A stretch of 64,000 bases of DNA, taken from contig NZ_CP087114.1 in assembly GCF_022559585.1 (NCBI RefSeq), positions 1,219,095 through 1,283,094 of the forward strand, written 5' to 3'. Positions 61,126-64,000 of the stretch are shown in pieces; within the stretch, counting starts at the first letter, position 1; each line of letters opens with the position of its first letter. This DNA comes from Bartonella machadoae. GTDB lineage: Bacteria > Pseudomonadota > Alphaproteobacteria > Rhizobiales > Rhizobiaceae. Both the position numbers and the translations under genes were made by a program. Below the pieces are notes generated by a model that worked only from the letters and a program-made list of their open reading frames with translations, was not told where the DNA came from and searched no databases.

Positions 61126-61154
61126 GGAGCCGATAAGTGTTGATTTAGAGGTGG

Positions 61155-62008
61155 GTGATGACAGAATTTGAGCAGTTGCCTCTCTCACCAATTCTTGAAA
61201 AACTTTCCGTTGAGGCCATTTTAGAGCAAAAAATCACCCGTTTAACCAAGCTTTTTGCCGCACAGAATATCCCTTATAATGTGAAAAAGACGGCTTATGA
61301 TCCCGTGGTTATTCAATTGCAAGCAGCCGCTTATGAAGAGTTGCTGTTGCGCCAGCGGGCAAATGAGGTGACGCGGGACAATCTCCTTGCCTTTGCGCGT
61401 GGGACAAGTTTAGACCATTTGGGGGATTTTCATGGGGTTTCCCGCCTTTTGGATGAGGATGATGAACGCTATCGTCGCCGTATTCGTTTGAATAGACAAG
61501 GGCACTCCACGGGTGGCACAGTCCCACGTTATCAATATTTTGCCCTCTCAAGCGATATCCGTGTCAAAGATGCTTTTGTTTTCGTGTGGGGAAAAGCCCG
61601 CTTATTCATGTTGCGCTTTTTAGCGATAGCCCTTCTGGTATTGCCGATGAGGCTTTGATTGCTAAGGTACAAGCAGCTCTTGATGAAAAACAGGTTAAAA
61701 TGACCAATGATCATATCCTTGTGAAAAGTGCTGTACAGCGGATTATTGATGTGCATGCTGATCTCTGGTTGTTGCCCAATGAAGGTCCCTTTGTTTTGGA
61801 AAAAGCCGTGAACAATTTGCAAACGGAATGGGCATGCGTGCAAAGGCTTGGGCGTGATCTGTCTTTAAGTTGGATTATAAGCCGCTTGATGGTTGAAGGT
61901 GTCCACCATGTGATTTTAACACAGCCCTTAACAGATATTGTGGTCGCGCCTGATGAGGCGGTGGCTTTAGGGGAGATTGTCTTGTCTAAACGGGGGCATG
62001 CTTATTGA
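61155..62008 (+). pseudogene. Phage baseplate J-like gene, frameshifted
   Basis: First frame (61155-61658): MTEFEQLPLSPILEKLSVEA, NVKKTAYDPVVIQLQAAAYE, NLLAFARGTSLDHLGDFHGV, SDIRVKDAFVFVWGK. The matching continuation is in the next frame (61586-62008): SPLIHVALFSDSPSGIADEA, EKAVNNLQTEWACVQRLGRD, VHHVILTQPLTDIVVAPDEA. One shift near 61590 (GGGGAAAAG) joins them to a gpJ-like protein of about 284 residues. As read, the protein is broken. Confidence 0.82.
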
Positions 62009-62232
62009 GGATCTCCGTTGTTATTGCTGCTTAATTTCAGCTATTATTGTTCTGAAAAAGAAGCTTTGTGGGGAGGAGAACATATATTGAAGTAAAGTGT
62101 AAAACGAAGAAATGCATATAACTGATCCAGTAATGTTGACAATAATCGCTAACTATGTTGCCCTAGTTTCTTAAACAAAGGGCGAGATTGGCTTTTATTC
62201 TCTGAGATAAGTTCTACTGTTGGTAGGATAAA

Positions 62233-63450
62233 ATGCGGACGAAAGAATTATCAGTTAAGGGGTTAAGAGGAATGGAGGGGAAAAATAATTGTCAAGATTT
62301 GAATGATTTCAGAGTCGCTATGTTTGGTATGATTATTATGATTTTGGGGATGGGGATTGGGCGATTTTTCTATACACCGGTATTACCAGTTATGTTGGAT
62401 GAAGGATTGTTTACCTTTAGTCAACTTTCTTATATAGCTAGCGCTAATTATGGCGGTTATTTAGTTGGGAGTATATTTTTTTCGTTTTGCAGAGTTGGGA
62501 ATATATCCAGTCCTTCCTACATGCTATCTGGTGCAGCTATAGGGACCAGTGCACTTATTTTTTCCATGGCGTTTACAATAAACTTTTACTTGGTCCTCTT
62601 TATCCGCTTTGCTGCCGGTATCGCAAGTGCGGCAATGATGATTTTTAGTTCTATTACGGTTATGCAGCGTAGTCACAAAGTGTGGGTTATTGCTTCGCTT
62701 TATGCAGGTGTGGGCGTTGGTATTCTACTGGGTAATGAGTCTGTTATTATTGGTTTGAGTCAATCGCTGAACGCGAAAAATATTTGGTTTGGAGCTGGTT
62801 TAATATCTGTTGTATTGTTGCTCTTGTTGTTTGTTTTATTTCCACGTCGTGTTGAGGCATCTCAATTTGCTAGTAATGAGTCATTGGCACCCAGAAATAT
62901 CGTTTGGTGGGAACTCGCTTTGATTTATGGACTCGCTGGGTTCGGTTATATTATTGTTGCGACATATCTTCCTATGATGGCGAAAACATTTAATTTCCAA
63001 CTGCTCGCTAACCACTTATGGTCGTTTGTTGGAATAGCCATTGTTCCTAGTTGTTTCATTTGGTTATGGGGAGCACATCGGTGGGGGGTATTACGTTGTC
63101 TAATGCTCAATTTGCTTATCCAAGGAGGATGCGTATTACTGACATTATTCAGTCACTCTCTTTTCCTGATCGTTCTCAGTTGCATAGGGTTTGGATTTAC
63201 TTTTATGGGGACGACTTCTTTAGTTATGCCGTTAGCTAAGCGTTTGCATGCGCCGTATGGCATAAATCTGCTGGGGTTGGCTACCTTAACTTATGGCTTT
63301 GGCCAAATATTAGGACCTCTCTTGACGAGCTTTTTACAATTTGGTTCACATACTATTGCGCTTTCCGTTATCTGTGGGGCTGTAGCGCTTTTTGCTGCTG
63401 CTGGAATCTGTCAATATTGTCTTTGTAAAAAGGTCGTTGGCGTTTCATAA
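62233..63450 (+). CDS. MFS transporter, YbfB/YjiJ family
   Basis: 405 residues, 12 predicted membrane helices. GMGIGRFFYTPVLPVMLDEG, SYIASANYGGYLVGSIFFSF and RFAAGIASAAMMIFSSITVM mark the YbfB/YjiJ group; the second half has YGLAGFGYIIVATYLPMMAK and TLTYGFGQILGPLLTSFLQF. Substrate unknown. Next gene is a flavin/NAD-binding protein in the same direction, suggesting a joint operon. Confidence 0.87.
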   Translation: MRTKELSVKGLRGMEGKNNCQDLNDFRVAMFGMIIMILGMGIGRFFYTPVLPVMLDEGLFTFSQLSYIASANYGGYLVGSIFFSFCRVGNISSPSYMLSGAAIGTSALIFSMAFTINFYLVLFIRFAAGIASAAMMIFSSITVMQRSHKVWVIASLYAGVGVGILLGNESVIIGLSQSLNAKNIWFGAGLISVVLLLLLFVLFPRRVEASQFASNESLAPRNIVWWELALIYGLAGFGYIIVATYLPMMAKTFNFQLLANHLWSFVGIAIVPSCFIWLWGAHRWGVLRCLMLNLLIQGGCVLLTLFSHSLFLIVLSCIGFGFTFMGTTSLVMPLAKRLHAPYGINLLGLATLTYGFGQILGPLLTSFLQFGSHTIALSVICGAVALFAAAGICQYCLCKKVVGVS

Positions 63451-63543
63451 ATCCGCAATTTTAACTAAAGAGTCGAGAGAATTGTTAAGTTCTTTTGAAA
63501 CATTTTGTAAAAGTCAAATTATCCTAATAGGGGAGGTTACAGA

Positions 63544-64000
63544 ATGCTTCACACTACAGTTGCTATTTTGGGCATTGGTCCTCGCGAGATCAGTATTCTC
63601 GAACGCTTGATCACCATTATCCATGTTCTGGGAACATTGATATTTTATTAATTGATCCGAGTGAGATGGGAACCGGTACTCATAGTGTGCATCAGCCCGA
63701 TCATTTATTGGTTAACACTGCAGCTTGCCAGATTACTTTATTTGGTGATGATACAGTTAAGGGTGTGGGGCCTATTCGTAAGGGACCAAATTTCTATCAA
63801 TGGGCTATTCAACAGGGTTATCGTAATAATAATGGTGTTTTTTCTCGTACCAAGAGCATGGTGTTGGGAGAACAATCAGAGAAAATGATTATTTATCACG
63901 TCGTTTGTTAGGTGAGTACCTGTCTTGGGCTTATCAAGAGCTCACGCAAGATTTACCTTCCGGTATTCGTATTAAGGAGATCCAACAAAAAGCTATCAAT
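63544..64000 (+). pseudogene. FAD/NAD(P)-binding protein, frameshifted and cut by window end
   Basis: Starts MLHTTVAILGIGPREISILE with a GGGGAGG site; the Rossmann motif is GIGPRE, where relatives have GIGPRG. After ERL the sense continues in another frame: DHHYPCSGNIDILLIDPSEM, GTGTHSVHQPDHLLVNTAAC, KGPNFYQWAIQQGYR. Near 63870 it shifts again to RENDYLSRRLLGEYLSWAYQ and continues to the window end. Two shifts within 300 bp make it a decaying gene rather than a reading error. Confidence 0.7.

Larger units (their letters stand above)
59696..62008. mobile_element. Relic of a second phage (P2-like baseplate module)
   Basis: Contains gpV-, gpW- and frameshifted gpJ-like genes plus a small conserved gene and a broken gene on the opposite strand. 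Head, portal and replication genes are absent, so it is a decayed fragment or a retained tail module. Confidence 0.75.

Overview
The window looks like a Bartonella chromosome (AT-rich alphaproteobacterium). The left flank has thrS, yidD, a NifU/IscU-like scaffold, folE and tRNA-Leu(GAG). A temperate prophage of about 54 kb is integrated into the 3' end of the tRNA. Its attachment core TCTCGACCGCACCA occurs at 3341-3354 and again at 57126-57139. The right flank has a host lipoprotein hydrolase, a hypothetical gene, remnants of a second phage (P2-like baseplate genes), an MFS transporter and a frameshifted FAD-binding protein gene that runs off the window.

Prophage layout: integrase; a leftward early operon (HTH/excisionase-like, YqaJ exonuclease, Bet/RecT annealase, hypothetical); a divergent repressor/Cro-like switch; and a rightward early/replication region (hexapeptide-repeat fusion to a dATP/dGTP diphosphohydrolase-like domain, RuvC-like resolvase, four tandem overlapping DUF1376-like genes, Rha, SSB). 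After these come packaging and head genes (terminase, P22-like portal, scaffold, N4-gp56 capsid, twin decoration-like proteins), a HigBA-type toxin-antitoxin pair on the opposite strand, a P22-like DNA-injection tail module, a transglycosylase, three tail-collar paralogs, an 1810-residue coiled-coil fibre, and a lysis cassette with nested spanins.

The main discovery is that the prophage is itself invaded. The head-tail adaptor gene is cut in two by a 14.6 kb island (about 24291-38927). Both halves meet in the same reading frame at a shared RFCER-coding core, so exact excision would rebuild one 234-residue protein. The island has its own integrase, an AlpA-like regulator, a decayed Toprim primase, a DUF3987 protein, a 1661-residue type ISP restriction-modification enzyme flanked by ~210 bp inverted repeats, and four hexapeptide-repeat genes (one frameshifted in an A tract).

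The second discovery is a ~135 nt structured leader RNA in two copies, one in the prophage (before rha) and one in the island (before a hexapeptide-repeat gene). The copies differ in sequence but keep a 9-bp outer helix, two hairpins, a pseudoknot and a second long-range pairing that abuts or covers the Shine-Dalgarno of the next gene. About ten base pairs are preserved by compensatory changes. Each copy has a sigma70-like promoter that would start transcription at or within 1-2 nt of the first base of the outer helix. It looks like a translational control element shared by phage and island.
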